From CAIVPM01 sp964477265 (GTDB taxonomy: Bacteria; Bacteroidota; Bacteroidia; Chitinophagales; Chitinophagaceae): a DNA stretch of 64,000 bases. Each line of letters opens with the position of its first letter. The first letter of the stretch is position 1. Where the stretch lies: the NCBI GenBank assembly GCA_964477265.1, contig CAYZDJ010000005.1:159066-223065 (forward strand). The letters are read 5' to 3'. Positions 44,208 to 53,484 of this stretch are shown one piece after another. Under the pieces are notes generated by a model. That model had not been told where the DNA came from, did no database searches, and saw nothing but the letters and a program-made list of their open reading frames with translations. The position numbers and the translations under genes are program-made.

Positions 44208-44780
44208 TTAAAACAAATTTTCTTCAACCAATTCGCAAATAATATGCCCAATCATTATGTGACTTTCCTGTATGCGTGGTGTGTTGCTGCTTGGAACATT
44301 AATTAACACATCGCAACAATCTTTCATTTTGCCACCAGTAGCACCAGTAAAAGCAATAGTTGTAATGCCATTTTGCTTTGCAACATCAAATGCATTAATG
44401 ATATTTTTTGAATTGCCACTTGTGCTAATGCCTACAATAACATCTCCTTTAACGCCAATACCTTCAAGCAATCTGCTATAAATTACATCATAACTATAAT
44501 CGTTTGCAACTGCTGTCATATAAGATGTATTGCAATGCAAAGCCTCACTTGGCAATGCTTTTCTGTCTTTATAAAACCTGCCACTAAACTCTGCTGCAAG
44601 ATGTTGAGCATCTGCTGCACTGCCACCATTTCCACAAAATAAAACTTTGTTGCCAGCTTTAAATGCAGCAGTAATAAGGCTTACGCAATTATTTATTTTC
44701 TCAAGCAACGCTTCATCATTTATGATTTGTTGCTTTGTATTAATAGATTCCTGAATGATTTGTTGTAATCTTTCTTGCAT
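44208..44780 (-). CDS. gmhA: Phosphoheptose isomerase-like SIS protein
   Basis: 190 residues from the ATG at 44780; the frame is open to 44804 but that start would overlap the toxin gene. GmhA turns sedoheptulose-7-phosphate into heptose-7-phosphate, the first step towards LPS-core or S-layer heptose. The SIS core shows VLFCGNGGSAADAQHLAAEFSGRF (about 48-71), with the phosphate-binding Ser, and VGISTSGNSKNIINAF and TIAFTGATGGKMKDCCDV later. hldE and the other heptose genes are outside the window. Confidence 0.88.
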   Translation of the reverse strand: MQERLQQIIQESINTKQQIINDEALLEKINNCVSLITAAFKAGNKVLFCGNGGSAADAQHLAAEFSGRFYKDRKALPSEALHCNTSYMTAVANDYSYDVIYSRLLEGIGVKGDVIVGISTSGNSKNIINAFDVAKQNGITTIAFTGATGGKMKDCCDVLINVPSSNTPRIQESHIMIGHIICELVEENLF

Positions 44781-44794
44781 AATTTTATTTGTTT

Positions 44795-45082
44795 CTATTG
44801 CCAAAATGGGTTTTGATATGTATTAAATATTCTTAGGATTACTATACTTTTTGGTGGATGAATTTCGTATAAAATGATAAAAGGAAATTTATTTAATACT
44901 CTGAACCTAACAGTATCATACATAAAACTTCCGCTTGCAGGTACTTTAGAAAGTTGTGTAAACAAGGTCTGTACCTCCTCTTTAAACCTTCTTCCTAACT
45001 CTTGCTGCTGTTTATTGTAATATACTATTGCATCCTGTAAATCTAATAGGGCAGTTGGTGTAATCTTTATTTTATGAAACAT
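44795..45082 (-). CDS. RelE/ParE family toxin
   Basis: 95 residues, the usual toxin length. Pattern KITPTALLDLQDAIVYYNKQ, then GRRFKEEVQTLFTQLSKVP and YDTVRFRVLNKFPFIILYEI, ending VVILRIFNTYQNP-like (SIVILRIFNTYQNPFW). This fits the ParE/RelE fold; whether it poisons gyrase or cuts mRNA cannot be told. The partner antitoxin gene lies 3 nt upstream. Confidence 0.88.
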   Translation of the reverse strand: MFHKIKITPTALLDLQDAIVYYNKQQQELGRRFKEEVQTLFTQLSKVPASGSFMYDTVRFRVLNKFPFIILYEIHPPKSIVILRIFNTYQNPFWQ

Positions 45083-45085
45083 CTC

Positions 45086-45322
45086 TTAATCCTTTAGAGT
45101 TTCTTTTGCAATATCCCAATCTATCAAATAATCTGGATTGTATTTTATTTTAATCCTTTCTTCTTCTACCAAATTGATTGTTGTTTCATTTAAAGAATAT
45201 TCTTTCTGTGCAGCACTATTTTCAATTTCACTTAAAGTTATCTCAATTTTTTTTCCAATCATTTCTTCAGGAAGATTGATAGTTAAAATATTTTGTGTTG
45301 GAATAACAGTGTGTCGTATCAT
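45086..45322 (-). CDS. Antitoxin partner of the RelE/ParE toxin
   Basis: 78 residues, just upstream of the toxin with a 3-nt gap, the order usual for type II antitoxin-toxin pairs. The N-terminus (about 8-32, NILTINLPEEMIGKKIEITL) looks like a swapped-hairpin or short strand-rich DNA-binding part. The tail (about 45-78) is acidic and helical, suited to wrap the toxin. No close family name is recognised. It is the first gene of the group that continues into gmhA. Confidence 0.75.
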   Translation of the reverse strand: MIRHTVIPTQNILTINLPEEMIGKKIEITLSEIENSAAQKEYSLNETTINLVEEERIKIKYNPDYLIDWDIAKETLKD

Positions 45323-45357
45323 GTGAAATATTTTTTGCTATTCAAATTTACAATTTT

Positions 45358-47196
45358 CTATTCCACAGTAACACTTTTTGCCAAATTCCTTGGCATATCT
45401 ACATTGTAGCCTTTTGAAACACCAACATAGTAGCTCAATAACTGCAATGGAATTACAGACAATAATGGTGCAATTACCTCATCTGCATCTGGCACAAACA
45501 TAGTATCATCTGCCATTGATGGAATTACATTATCGCCAACAGTTGCAACTGCAATCACCATTCCTTTACGTGCTTTTATTTCTTGCACATTACTTACAAT
45601 TTTTTCGTAGTAACTATCTTTTGTTGCTACAAATACAACAGGCAATTGGTCTGTAACCAATGCAATTGGACCATGTTTCATTTCAGCAGCAGGATAACCT
45701 TCTGCATGTATATAGCTAATTTCCTTCAACTTTAATGCACCTTCTAAAGCCACAGGAAAATTATAACCACGTCCTAAAAACAAAGCATCTGGTGCATCTT
45801 TATATTTTTCTGCAATAGCTTTTATTGCAGATGTATCTTGCAAAATTTCTTTTACTTTTTCTGGTACAGCCTCCAATTCTTTCATCAAGCTAATGTATCT
45901 TTCTTCTGTAATAGTTCCTTTGGCTTTTGCAATTTTTAATGCTATCATATTTAACACAGCAAGCTGCCCTGTAAATGCTTTTGTGCTGGCAACACCAATT
46001 TCTGGACCAGCGTGTGTGTAAGCACCAGCATGACTTATACGTGCAATGCTACTACCTACAGCATTTACTACTCCAAAAATAAAAGCACCTTTTGCTTTAG
46101 CACTTTCCAATGCAACCAAAGTATCAGCAGTTTCTCCACTTTGAGAGATTGCAATTATTACATCGCCTTCATTTATCACAGGATTTCTATACCTGAATTC
46201 ACTTGCATATTCAACCTCAACAGGTATTCTGCACAATTCTTCAAACACATATTCTGCTATTAAACCTGCATGCCAGCTTGTACCACAAGCAACCATTACA
46301 ATTCTGTTTGCATTAGCAAGTTTATCAATGTTATTATCAATACCACTCATTCTTATTTCGCCAGTATGTGTTAAAAGCCTTCCACGTAAGCAATCAAAAA
46401 TTGTGTTAGGTTGTTCATAAATTTCCTTTAACATAAAATGGTCGTAACCGCCTTTTTCAATAGCTGCCAATTCCATGTCCAACTTAGTAATAAAAGGCGT
46501 TTGCTTTTCATTACCCAAATTTTTAAGTATCAATTCATCTGCACGAACAATGGCAATTTCATAATCATTTACATAAACAACTTCTTTAGTATATTCTAAA
46601 AAAGGCGTTGCATCGCTGCCCAAAAAATGTTCGCCTTTGCCAATACCAATAACTAAAGGACTTCCCTTGCGTGCAGCAATAATGGTTGATGGATCGTTTT
46701 TATCAATTAACAAAATGCAATATGCACCAACAATACGCTTTAGGGCAATACGCAATGCTTCTTCTAATCCACAATTATTATTTTGTTTAATGTCTTGTAT
46801 AAAGTTTAACAAAACTTCAGTATCAGTATCGCTGCTAAAAGTGTAGCCTTTATTTAATAGCTCTTTTTTTATTGATGTATAGTTTTCTATAATTCCATTA
46901 TGAATCATAGAAAGGCTTCCATCGTTGCTTAAATGTGGGTGTGCATTTCTATCACTTGGCTCGCCATGAGTTGCCCAACGTGTATGCCCAATTCCAATAT
47001 GACCACTTACATCTTTACCTAAAGTTTCATCTTCAAGGTCGGTTACTTTACCTTTCTTTTTATACAAATTCATTCCACTATTATTAATTAATGAAATGCC
47101 TGCACTATCATAGCCACGATACTCTAATCTTTTCAATCCTTTTATTACAATTGGATAAGCTTCTCTTGGTCCAATATATCCTACAATTCCACACAT
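45358..47196 (-). CDS. glmS: Glutamine-fructose-6-phosphate aminotransferase
   Basis: 612 residues, full length. It makes glucosamine-6-phosphate, the entry to peptidoglycan and LPS amino sugars. The glutaminase domain begins MCGIVGYIG with catalytic Cys2, then RLEYRGYDSAG and HTRWATHGEPSDRNAHPH. Two SIS domains follow (about 290-430 and 460-600) with ISQSGETADTLVAL and GRGYNFPVALEGALKLKE. The C-terminus LAKSVTVE is the conserved end that closes the active site. Its leader holds a 15-nt tandem repeat but no glmS ribozyme-like fold was seen. Confidence 0.97.
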   Translation of the reverse strand: MCGIVGYIGPREAYPIVIKGLKRLEYRGYDSAGISLINNSGMNLYKKKGKVTDLEDETLGKDVSGHIGIGHTRWATHGEPSDRNAHPHLSNDGSLSMIHNGIIENYTSIKKELLNKGYTFSSDTDTEVLLNFIQDIKQNNNCGLEEALRIALKRIVGAYCILLIDKNDPSTIIAARKGSPLVIGIGKGEHFLGSDATPFLEYTKEVVYVNDYEIAIVRADELILKNLGNEKQTPFITKLDMELAAIEKGGYDHFMLKEIYEQPNTIFDCLRGRLLTHTGEIRMSGIDNNIDKLANANRIVMVACGTSWHAGLIAEYVFEELCRIPVEVEYASEFRYRNPVINEGDVIIAISQSGETADTLVALESAKAKGAFIFGVVNAVGSSIARISHAGAYTHAGPEIGVASTKAFTGQLAVLNMIALKIAKAKGTITEERYISLMKELEAVPEKVKEILQDTSAIKAIAEKYKDAPDALFLGRGYNFPVALEGALKLKEISYIHAEGYPAAEMKHGPIALVTDQLPVVFVATKDSYYEKIVSNVQEIKARKGMVIAVATVGDNVIPSMADDTMFVPDADEVIAPLLSVIPLQLLSYYVGVSKGYNVDMPRNLAKSVTVE

Positions 47197-47201
47197 AATT
47201 A

Positions 47202-47231
47202 TTTATAATTTGAAGATTTATAATTTGAAGA
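47202..47231. repeat. 15-nt tandem repeat ahead of glmS
   Basis: TTTATAATTTGAAGA occurs twice without a gap (47202-47216, 47217-47231), beginning 5 nt before the glmS ATG. A TAAGTTTG box (minus strand, 47256-47249) lies further upstream, without a clear -33 partner. Confidence 0.7.
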
Positions 47232-47376
47232 TTTTAACAATCAAGCTGCAAACTTATTTGTTTACGTTTTGATATAATAATTTTTATTAAATAGCCATAA
47301 TAATTTAATTAAAAAAATTCTTTCGCTGAATAAGCAAGATTCACTAAAATTTTCTGTGTTTTCTGCGAACAAAAAG

Positions 47377-47688
47377 TTAATAAACCAAATCTTCATAAGC
47401 AGCTTGTAGTTCATTGTAGCTATGATTGTCTTTTTGTTCTTTAGCTATTTTCATTCCTTTTTCGTAATATAAAATAGCATTTTCATTCTCATTAATTCGT
47501 TCAAAAAGCTTTGCCAAATGATAATAACTGCCAACATAATTTTCATTGTTGGTTAAGAGATTTATAAATAAATCCTTTGCTTGTTGGTCATCGTTAATTT
47601 TAATGTATTCCAATGCTAGTGCATGTTGTAAGAAGCTATCGTTTGGACTTTGCTTTAAAAATTCTTGTATTTTTTGTATTCTATCCAT
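47377..47688 (-). CDS. Small TPR-like protein
   Basis: 103 residues. Two to three helical repeats: NDSFLQHALALEYIKINDDQQAKDLFINLL and YVGSYYHLAKLFERINENENAILYYEKGMKIAKEQ have TPR spacing with the small residues at expected positions. It begins 8 nt inside the preceding membrane-protein gene, so the two are translationally coupled. It may act as a docking factor; no partner is known. Confidence 0.75.
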   Translation of the reverse strand: MDRIQKIQEFLKQSPNDSFLQHALALEYIKINDDQQAKDLFINLLTNNENYVGSYYHLAKLFERINENENAILYYEKGMKIAKEQKDNHSYNELQAAYEDLVY

Positions 47689-47968
47689 TTTCGCTTGCTT
47701 TTAAATAAAAATAAAAAAGCACCTGAATAACAAAGCAAATCAGGTTAATAAAGAACAGTGTTTTAGGTATTAAATTCTTTTTGCCAATTAATGCTGCAAT
47801 TAAACTTACCAGTAACACTATTGTGTTAAAAACAATTGCTAATACTGCAAGTACTAGTATAGTTACTGCCAACCACTGAAATTTCTCTACATAGTTAGAA
47901 TACTTTAGAGGGATGAGCAGAAAAAAACAAATGTTACATATTATGGCAACCCTGTTCAAAAACTTCAT
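47681..47968 (-). CDS. Small three-helix membrane protein
   Basis: 95 residues with three hydrophobic segments (about 5-21, 32-62 and 70-90) and no lipobox. It is unrecognised. The gene precedes and overlaps the small TPR gene, and is divergent from the YfhO gene (52 nt). Confidence 0.7.
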   Translation of the reverse strand: MKFLNRVAIICNICFFLLIPLKYSNYVEKFQWLAVTILVLAVLAIVFNTIVLLVSLIAALIGKKNLIPKTLFFINLICFVIQVLFYFYLKASENG

Positions 47969-48020
47969 AAAAAAATATTTGCATCAAATATCATTAATTT
48001 GCTGCTACTAAAAATTTGTA

Positions 48021-50531
48021 ATGAAAAATATTAACTGGAAAAGGATTATTCCACATGTTATTGCTGTTGCCATTTTTTTTATTGTGGCTTATGTGTATTG
48101 CAAACCTGCATTTGATGGTAAAGTATTGCAGCAGGAGGATACTTCGCAATGGAAAGCAATGGCTCAAAGCTCATTTAAATTTAAGGAAACACATGGTCAT
48201 TTCCCACTTTGGACAAACAGTATGTTTTGTGGTATGCCAGCTTACCAAATAGCAATGGATGGTGATAATTCATTTACCATTGAACCCTTAATGAAAATTG
48301 TAAATCTTGGGCTGCCAAAGCCAGCAAGTTTTTTTTTCCTTGCCTGTATTTGTTTTTATTTTTTAGCCTGTGCATTGCGTTGTAATCCTTATGTAGCAAT
48401 GGCTACAGCACTTAGTTATGCTTATTGCACCTATAATCCAATTATTATAGTTGTGGGTCACGAGACCAAAATGCTTGCCATTGCCCTTATACCTGCATTA
48501 ATAGGTTCACTGGTCTTATTGTTTAATAAAAAATATGCGATAGGTACATTTTTAACTGCATTCAGTTGTGCTTATTTAATTGGTGCCAATCACTTGCAGA
48601 TAACTTATTATACAGTAATCATTATTGCTTTTATGGCAGTAGGCTTTGCAGTGTATTGTATAATGCAGAAAGAAATAAAACACCTTTTAATTGCAGGAGG
48701 CTTGGCAATGGTTGCTGCACTAATTGGTGTAGGTGTTAATGCTGTTACACTTAAAACTACAAGTGAATATGGAAAGTATTCTATTCGTGGTGGAAGCATA
48801 CTTGCAGATGCAAATGATAAAAATGCTAAAGTAACCAAAACAGGTTTGAATAAAGAATATGCAATGAGTTATAGTTTGTATAAAACAGAACCATTAGCAA
48901 TGATGATTCCTCGTGCATTTGGTGGTGGTAGTGGTGAAATTGACGAATCAAAATCTAAGGCTGCTGAAAAATTGACTGAAATGCAACCACAACTTGCTCA
49001 ACAGTTGCAAGGCTTTTTGCAGGCATCTTATTGGGGTGGCATTGGTGGCACTGCTGGTCCACCATATATTGGAGCAATAGTTTGCTTTTTGGCATTCATT
49101 GGTTTTGCAGTTGCTGATAATAAATACAAATGGTGGATTTTGGCTTGTACCATTTTTACTTTAATGCTTAGCTGGGGTAAATATTTTGATGGATTTAATA
49201 CATGGATGCTGACACATTTACCTGTTTATGACAAGTTTAGGGCACCAAGTATGATTTTGGTTGTGCCAACATTTTTGCTTACAATGCTTGCTGCACTTAG
49301 CTTGCAGGCTATATTCGATATAGAGAACAAGGAAGAACTTTGGAATAAATATAAAAAAGGGTTAATGGTAGCTGGTGGAATGTTGGTTGTTGCGTTGCTT
49401 GTTTACTTAAGTGCAGATTTTGCCGGCGATGCTGATAGAAATTTATTGAAGCAAATTGCAGATATACAGGATGCACAGCAAAGGGAATCTTTGCAACCAG
49501 TAATAAAAGGATTTGTAAATGCCTTAAGGGATGACAGAAAAGCTTTATTTATGGCTGACTTTATGCGAAGCCTTGCTTTTATGTTGGTTGCAGGTATTAT
49601 GCTGTGGCTTGCTATTAAAAATAAAGTCTCTGCTTTAATTGCAACTATTGTTATTGGTGTATTTGCATTTATTGATATTATGACTATTGATGTAAAATAT
49701 TTAAGCAGTGATAAGTTTGTTGAGGCAGATACTTATGTTGACAATAACTTTAGGCAAACACCTGTTATTGTAGAATTACTAAAAGATAAATCTCAGTTTA
49801 GGGTGTTTAATGTAAGTCGTGGACAATTTGCAGCATTTAATGAAGACGCAAAAACATCTTATCATTTAAATTCAATTGGTGGTTATAATCCTGCCAAGCT
49901 TAGCATTTACCAGGATTTGATAGAAAAACAGCTTTACAATTTTCCTAACTGCATGCCTGTTGTAAATATGTTAAATGCAAAGTATATTATTCAGGCAAAC
50001 CAGAAAGGAGAGCAGGTGGCAATACCAAACCCAGAAGCGTTGGGTAATTGCTGGTTTGTAAAAAGTGTAATGTATAAAAAATCGCCACTTGATGTAATGA
50101 ATGCTTTAACAACACTTAACACTAAGGATAGTGCAGTTGTTGAAGATGCAGATAAAGCTAATGTAAAATATGATGAAGCTATTGATAGTGCTGCAAAAAT
50201 TACTCTTGTAAAAAATGATAATGACTTTGTTGAGTATGCTTCAAATGCAGGCACAGCAAAGTTTGCAGTGTTTAGCGAGGTATATTACAACGCAGGCTGG
50301 AAAGCTTATATTGATGGAAAAGAAGCAACTATTATAAAAACAAACTATGCATTGCGTGGCTTAAGTGTGCCAGCAGGCAACCACAAAATAACTTTTGAAT
50401 TTAAACCAGACAGCTATTATGGCTCTATGAAAATTGCCAACATATGCAGTGGTTTAATATGGTTACTGTTAGTAGGTTCTGTGGGTTTATTGTTTTGGAA
50501 AAGCAGAAAAGGAAATTTAAAAACTGTGTAA
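48021..50531 (+). CDS. YfhO family membrane protein
   Basis: 836 residues with about eleven to thirteen membrane segments. The N-terminus has the YfhO pattern QQEDTSQWKAMAQSSFKFKETHGHFPLWTNSMFCGMPAYQI, and later the loop YSIRGGSILADAN and EYAMSYSLYKTEPLAMMIP. The C-terminal extracytoplasmic domain (about 560-800) ends in YYNAGWKAYIDGKEATIIKTNYALRG and SVPAGNHKITFEFKP before the last helix. In Firmicutes YfhO takes part in glycosylating lipoteichoic acid; in Bacteroidota the role is not known, though GT-C-like glycosyl transfer is a fair guess. Confidence 0.88.
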   Translation: MKNINWKRIIPHVIAVAIFFIVAYVYCKPAFDGKVLQQEDTSQWKAMAQSSFKFKETHGHFPLWTNSMFCGMPAYQIAMDGDNSFTIEPLMKIVNLGLPKPASFFFLACICFYFLACALRCNPYVAMATALSYAYCTYNPIIIVVGHETKMLAIALIPALIGSLVLLFNKKYAIGTFLTAFSCAYLIGANHLQITYYTVIIIAFMAVGFAVYCIMQKEIKHLLIAGGLAMVAALIGVGVNAVTLKTTSEYGKYSIRGGSILADANDKNAKVTKTGLNKEYAMSYSLYKTEPLAMMIPRAFGGGSGEIDESKSKAAEKLTEMQPQLAQQLQGFLQASYWGGIGGTAGPPYIGAIVCFLAFIGFAVADNKYKWWILACTIFTLMLSWGKYFDGFNTWMLTHLPVYDKFRAPSMILVVPTFLLTMLAALSLQAIFDIENKEELWNKYKKGLMVAGGMLVVALLVYLSADFAGDADRNLLKQIADIQDAQQRESLQPVIKGFVNALRDDRKALFMADFMRSLAFMLVAGIMLWLAIKNKVSALIATIVIGVFAFIDIMTIDVKYLSSDKFVEADTYVDNNFRQTPVIVELLKDKSQFRVFNVSRGQFAAFNEDAKTSYHLNSIGGYNPAKLSIYQDLIEKQLYNFPNCMPVVNMLNAKYIIQANQKGEQVAIPNPEALGNCWFVKSVMYKKSPLDVMNALTTLNTKDSAVVEDADKANVKYDEAIDSAAKITLVKNDNDFVEYASNAGTAKFAVFSEVYYNAGWKAYIDGKEATIIKTNYALRGLSVPAGNHKITFEFKPDSYYGSMKIANICSGLIWLLLVGSVGLLFWKSRKGNLKTV

Positions 50532-50634
50532 AATAGCGATTTGTTAAAAGTATTCTCTTTTACAATAGTGTAGTTGGTATTTTATATTTGAAACTGTATT
50601 TAGTATTTACTTTATAACACTTAACTAATTGTTT

Positions 50635-52551
50635 ATGCAAATAAATAGATTGCTGCTTTTTTGTTTGTTAGTTTTTATTGCAAATAATATCAGTGCCCAG
50701 TACGATAAACCTTATGTTGATAGCTTGGAAAATGAACTTAAAAACAACAAGTATGATAGTGCTAAAGTAAGGTGTCTTATAAAGATAGGAATGTACTATG
50801 CTGGCGAAAATCCTGTAAAGGCAAAGGATTATTTTATTAAAGCATATAACTATAAAATTTCTTTTTCTAAAACCGAACAAGGTTATAAAACCCTTGCAGC
50901 TACTAATCTTGCACGAAACTACACAGCATTAAATGATTCTGCTAATACTGCAAAATGGATTTACCTTTCGTTGCAGCATGCTGCAAAAACCGATTATGCT
51001 TTGGCTATAGATTTGGCTTATGAACAAGCTGGTATTTATTACCTTAATAGCAGCGTTTATGACAGTGCTATTTACTACAACCAGCAAATGGTAAATCTTT
51101 GGGATTCATTAAAACGACCAGAAAAAACTACAGGAGGTTATTATGGTATGGCAAATATTTTTCAAAACTTGCACCAATATAATAAAGCTATTTTTTATTT
51201 AAAAAGAATTATTAAGGTTGGCAATATTGATGAAAATGGTAACGATCCTCAGTTAATATCAATATACTCAACACTTGCAGAAATTTATTTAGTACAAAAT
51301 AAATACGATAGTGTGGTGCATTATTGCAACAAAGCTATCCCCATTGCTTATTACGAAACTTATTATCAGGGGGTAATTGAAATGCTTGCTACCAAAGGAA
51401 CAGCATTAACCCATTTGAAAAAATATAATGAGGCTTTAACTGCTGCTAAAGAAGGTTATAATCTGGCAAAACAAAATGAGCATATTAGTTTATTGCCCAA
51501 ACTTGATAAAACAATTGCTATTGCTTTTGCACATACTAGTAAAAAAGACTCTGCTATATTTTATGCAAAAGAAGCAGAAGCCATTGCAGAGCAATCTACA
51601 ACTACCACACAGCAAGATTGGGGCAATGTATATGAAATGTGGGCTGATGTATATGAACAATTAGGAGATTATAAACTTGCTTATGAAAACAAACAAAAAG
51701 AACTTGCTATTCTACAAAAACTAAAAGATGATGAAATTGCACAAGCTACTGCACAAAGTGAAGTGAAGTTTGAAACCAATAAAAAAGAACAACAGATTGT
51801 TGCACTTAATGAAGTAACTGCACAACAAAAAAAAATAAACTGGTTAATGGCAGCAGGCTTGTTGTTGGCAGTTGTTGCAGCAGCATTTGCTTACACAAGT
51901 TATAGAAGCAAACGTAAAGCTGCATTGGTTTTAGAACAAAGCAATAAAGAAAAAGAGGTGTTTTTAAAAGAGATTCATCACAGGGTAAAAAACAATTTGC
52001 AAATAATAAGCAGCTTGCTATATATGCAGTTTAAAGATGCACAAGATGTGCAGATGATTGAAAAATTAAAACAGGCACAACAACGCATTAAGAGTATGGC
52101 TTTGGTGCATAATAAGCTGTATGAAAAGCAAGATGTGGTACACGTTTATTTAAAAGATTATATCAACGATTTAGCAAAAGGAATTTTACAATCAAACAAT
52201 CCAGATGGAAAAAATATTAATTTAAATATTACTGGTAAAGATGATGTGAGTTTAAATTTGGATACTTCTATTTCTGTTGGTCTTATTTTAAATGAGCTAA
52301 TCACTAACAGTTGCAAGTATGCTTTTGCCAATAAACAACAAGGTAATATTGATATTGACATACAGCAAAACGACAATATTTTTGTACTAAAAATAAAAGA
52401 TGATGGCGAAGGCTTACCACAAAACTTTGAACAAAAAAATAGTTTGGGTGTAAGACTCATTAAAAACCTTGCAAGGCAACTACAAGGCTGTGCCAGTTTT
52501 GAAAACAACAATGGAACTATTGTAAACATTGAGTTTAAAGAAGCAGCGTAG
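50635..52551 (+). CDS. TPR-containing sensor histidine kinase (HisKA_2)
   Basis: 638 residues from the ATG at 50635; the TTG two codons earlier is not needed. A signal peptide ends NISAQ (about 22), followed by a periplasmic array of about seven TPR-like helices (about 30-370). One membrane helix follows (about 402-425, MAAGLLLAVVAAAFAYTSY). In the cytosol a HisKA_2 dimer-phosphoacceptor motif EIHHRVKNNLQIISSLLYMQ has the phospho-His at about 446. A HATPase_c domain follows (about 530-635) with LILNELITNSCKYAF and IKDDGEGLP. It probably phosphorylates the LytTR regulator gene that follows after 70 nt. The sensed signal is unknown. Confidence 0.92.
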   Translation: MQINRLLLFCLLVFIANNISAQYDKPYVDSLENELKNNKYDSAKVRCLIKIGMYYAGENPVKAKDYFIKAYNYKISFSKTEQGYKTLAATNLARNYTALNDSANTAKWIYLSLQHAAKTDYALAIDLAYEQAGIYYLNSSVYDSAIYYNQQMVNLWDSLKRPEKTTGGYYGMANIFQNLHQYNKAIFYLKRIIKVGNIDENGNDPQLISIYSTLAEIYLVQNKYDSVVHYCNKAIPIAYYETYYQGVIEMLATKGTALTHLKKYNEALTAAKEGYNLAKQNEHISLLPKLDKTIAIAFAHTSKKDSAIFYAKEAEAIAEQSTTTTQQDWGNVYEMWADVYEQLGDYKLAYENKQKELAILQKLKDDEIAQATAQSEVKFETNKKEQQIVALNEVTAQQKKINWLMAAGLLLAVVAAAFAYTSYRSKRKAALVLEQSNKEKEVFLKEIHHRVKNNLQIISSLLYMQFKDAQDVQMIEKLKQAQQRIKSMALVHNKLYEKQDVVHVYLKDYINDLAKGILQSNNPDGKNINLNITGKDDVSLNLDTSISVGLILNELITNSCKYAFANKQQGNIDIDIQQNDNIFVLKIKDDGEGLPQNFEQKNSLGVRLIKNLARQLQGCASFENNNGTIVNIEFKEAA

Positions 52552-52556
52552 AGAAT

Positions 52557-52609
52557 AATTGTTAGTTGTTAATGATAAATTGTAAACTAACAGTTAACAA
52601 CTAACAATT
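52557..52609. repeat. 16-bp perfect hairpin between kinase and regulator genes
   Basis: AATTGTTAGTTGTTAA (52557-52572) and TTAACAACTAACAATT (52594-52609) pair fully around a 21-nt loop that itself has TAAACTAAC. It lies right after the kinase stop and 12 nt before the regulator ATG, where it could lower read-through or expose the start. Confidence 0.8.
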
Positions 52610-52621
52610 AATAATTATCTG

Positions 52622-53356
52622 ATGGATATAAAAATTTTATTAGTAGAAGACGAGTTTATCATAGCAGATTATATGCAGGATTGCTTGCAAAAACTAGGTT
52701 ATGATGTGGTGGATGTTTGTTTAAATTATGAAGAAGCAATTGCAGGGTTAGAAAAACATAAGCCAGATATTGCCTTGGTTGATATTACACTAAAAGGCAC
52801 AAAAACTGGCATTGAGGTGGGCAATTATATTAAACAAAATATGGATATGCCTTTTGTGTTTTGCACCAGCCACAACGATAGAGCCACTATTGATGAAGCC
52901 AAGCAAACACTGCCTTATGCCTATTTAATAAAACCCTTTAGCGAAGAAGATTTATATGCAGTAATTGAAACTGCATTGATGCACTATGGCAGAAAAAAGC
53001 AAAAAGCTGTAGAGCAGCAAGATGAAAACCCAATCATTATAAACGATGCAATTTTTATAAAACACAAAAGCAAATTTGTTAAGGTTAAGTTAGATGAAAT
53101 ATTATTTATTGAAGCTAACGACAACTATGTAACTCTTGCCACTACTGCATCAAACTATGTTTTAAAAACCACTATTAAAAGTTTATTAGATGTATTGCCC
53201 GACTTTTTCTGGCGTATTCATCGTTCCTATATTATTAACTTGCACCATTTAAAAAATTTTGATGCCGAAGAACTAACTGTTGAAAATAAAACACTGCCAG
53301 TTGGCAAAAGTTTTTACCCAATGTTGCTGGAAAAATTGAAAGTAGTTAAGGGATAG
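52622..53356 (+). CDS. LytTR family response regulator
   Basis: 244 residues. Receiver domain at about 4-118: acidic pocket Glu9 and Asp10, phospho-acceptor Asp54 in ALVDITL, and the conserved Thr/Lys positions CTSH and LIKPF. The LytTR DNA-binding domain (about 138-243) shows EILFIEANDNYVTLATT, TTIKSLLDVLPDFFWRIHRSYIINLHHLKNF and LPVGKSFYPMLLEKL. LytTR proteins usually bind a pair of direct repeats about one 21-bp period apart. Such a pair lies at 53485-53515, 129 nt past this gene. The kinase upstream is the likely partner. Confidence 0.94.
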   Translation: MDIKILLVEDEFIIADYMQDCLQKLGYDVVDVCLNYEEAIAGLEKHKPDIALVDITLKGTKTGIEVGNYIKQNMDMPFVFCTSHNDRATIDEAKQTLPYAYLIKPFSEEDLYAVIETALMHYGRKKQKAVEQQDENPIIINDAIFIKHKSKFVKVKLDEILFIEANDNYVTLATTASNYVLKTTIKSLLDVLPDFFWRIHRSYIINLHHLKNFDAEELTVENKTLPVGKSFYPMLLEKLKVVKG

Positions 53357-53371
53357 TCATAGAGTCATCAG

Positions 53372-53475
53372 GTCAATGGTCATTAAGTCATTGATAAATA
53401 TTTCTAATTTGAAATTCCTGATTTTTCTTTTGTCATTCATCATTCAAATGACTTATTGACTTTACGACAATTGAC
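53372..53475. repeat. Imperfect inverted repeat of GTCAT and TTGAC words
   Basis: GTCAATGGTCATTAAGTCAT (start 53372) faces AATGACTTATTGACTTTACG (start 53447) in the spacer after the response regulator. It resembles the other intergenic microrepeats and could be a weak terminator. Confidence 0.5.
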
Positions 53476-53484
53476 TTTTCTAGG

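Noticed and set aside
47197..47376. A glmS ribozyme or riboswitch in the glmS leader
   Set aside because: Only a 15-nt tandem repeat and AT-rich sequence are present; no ribozyme core was recognised.
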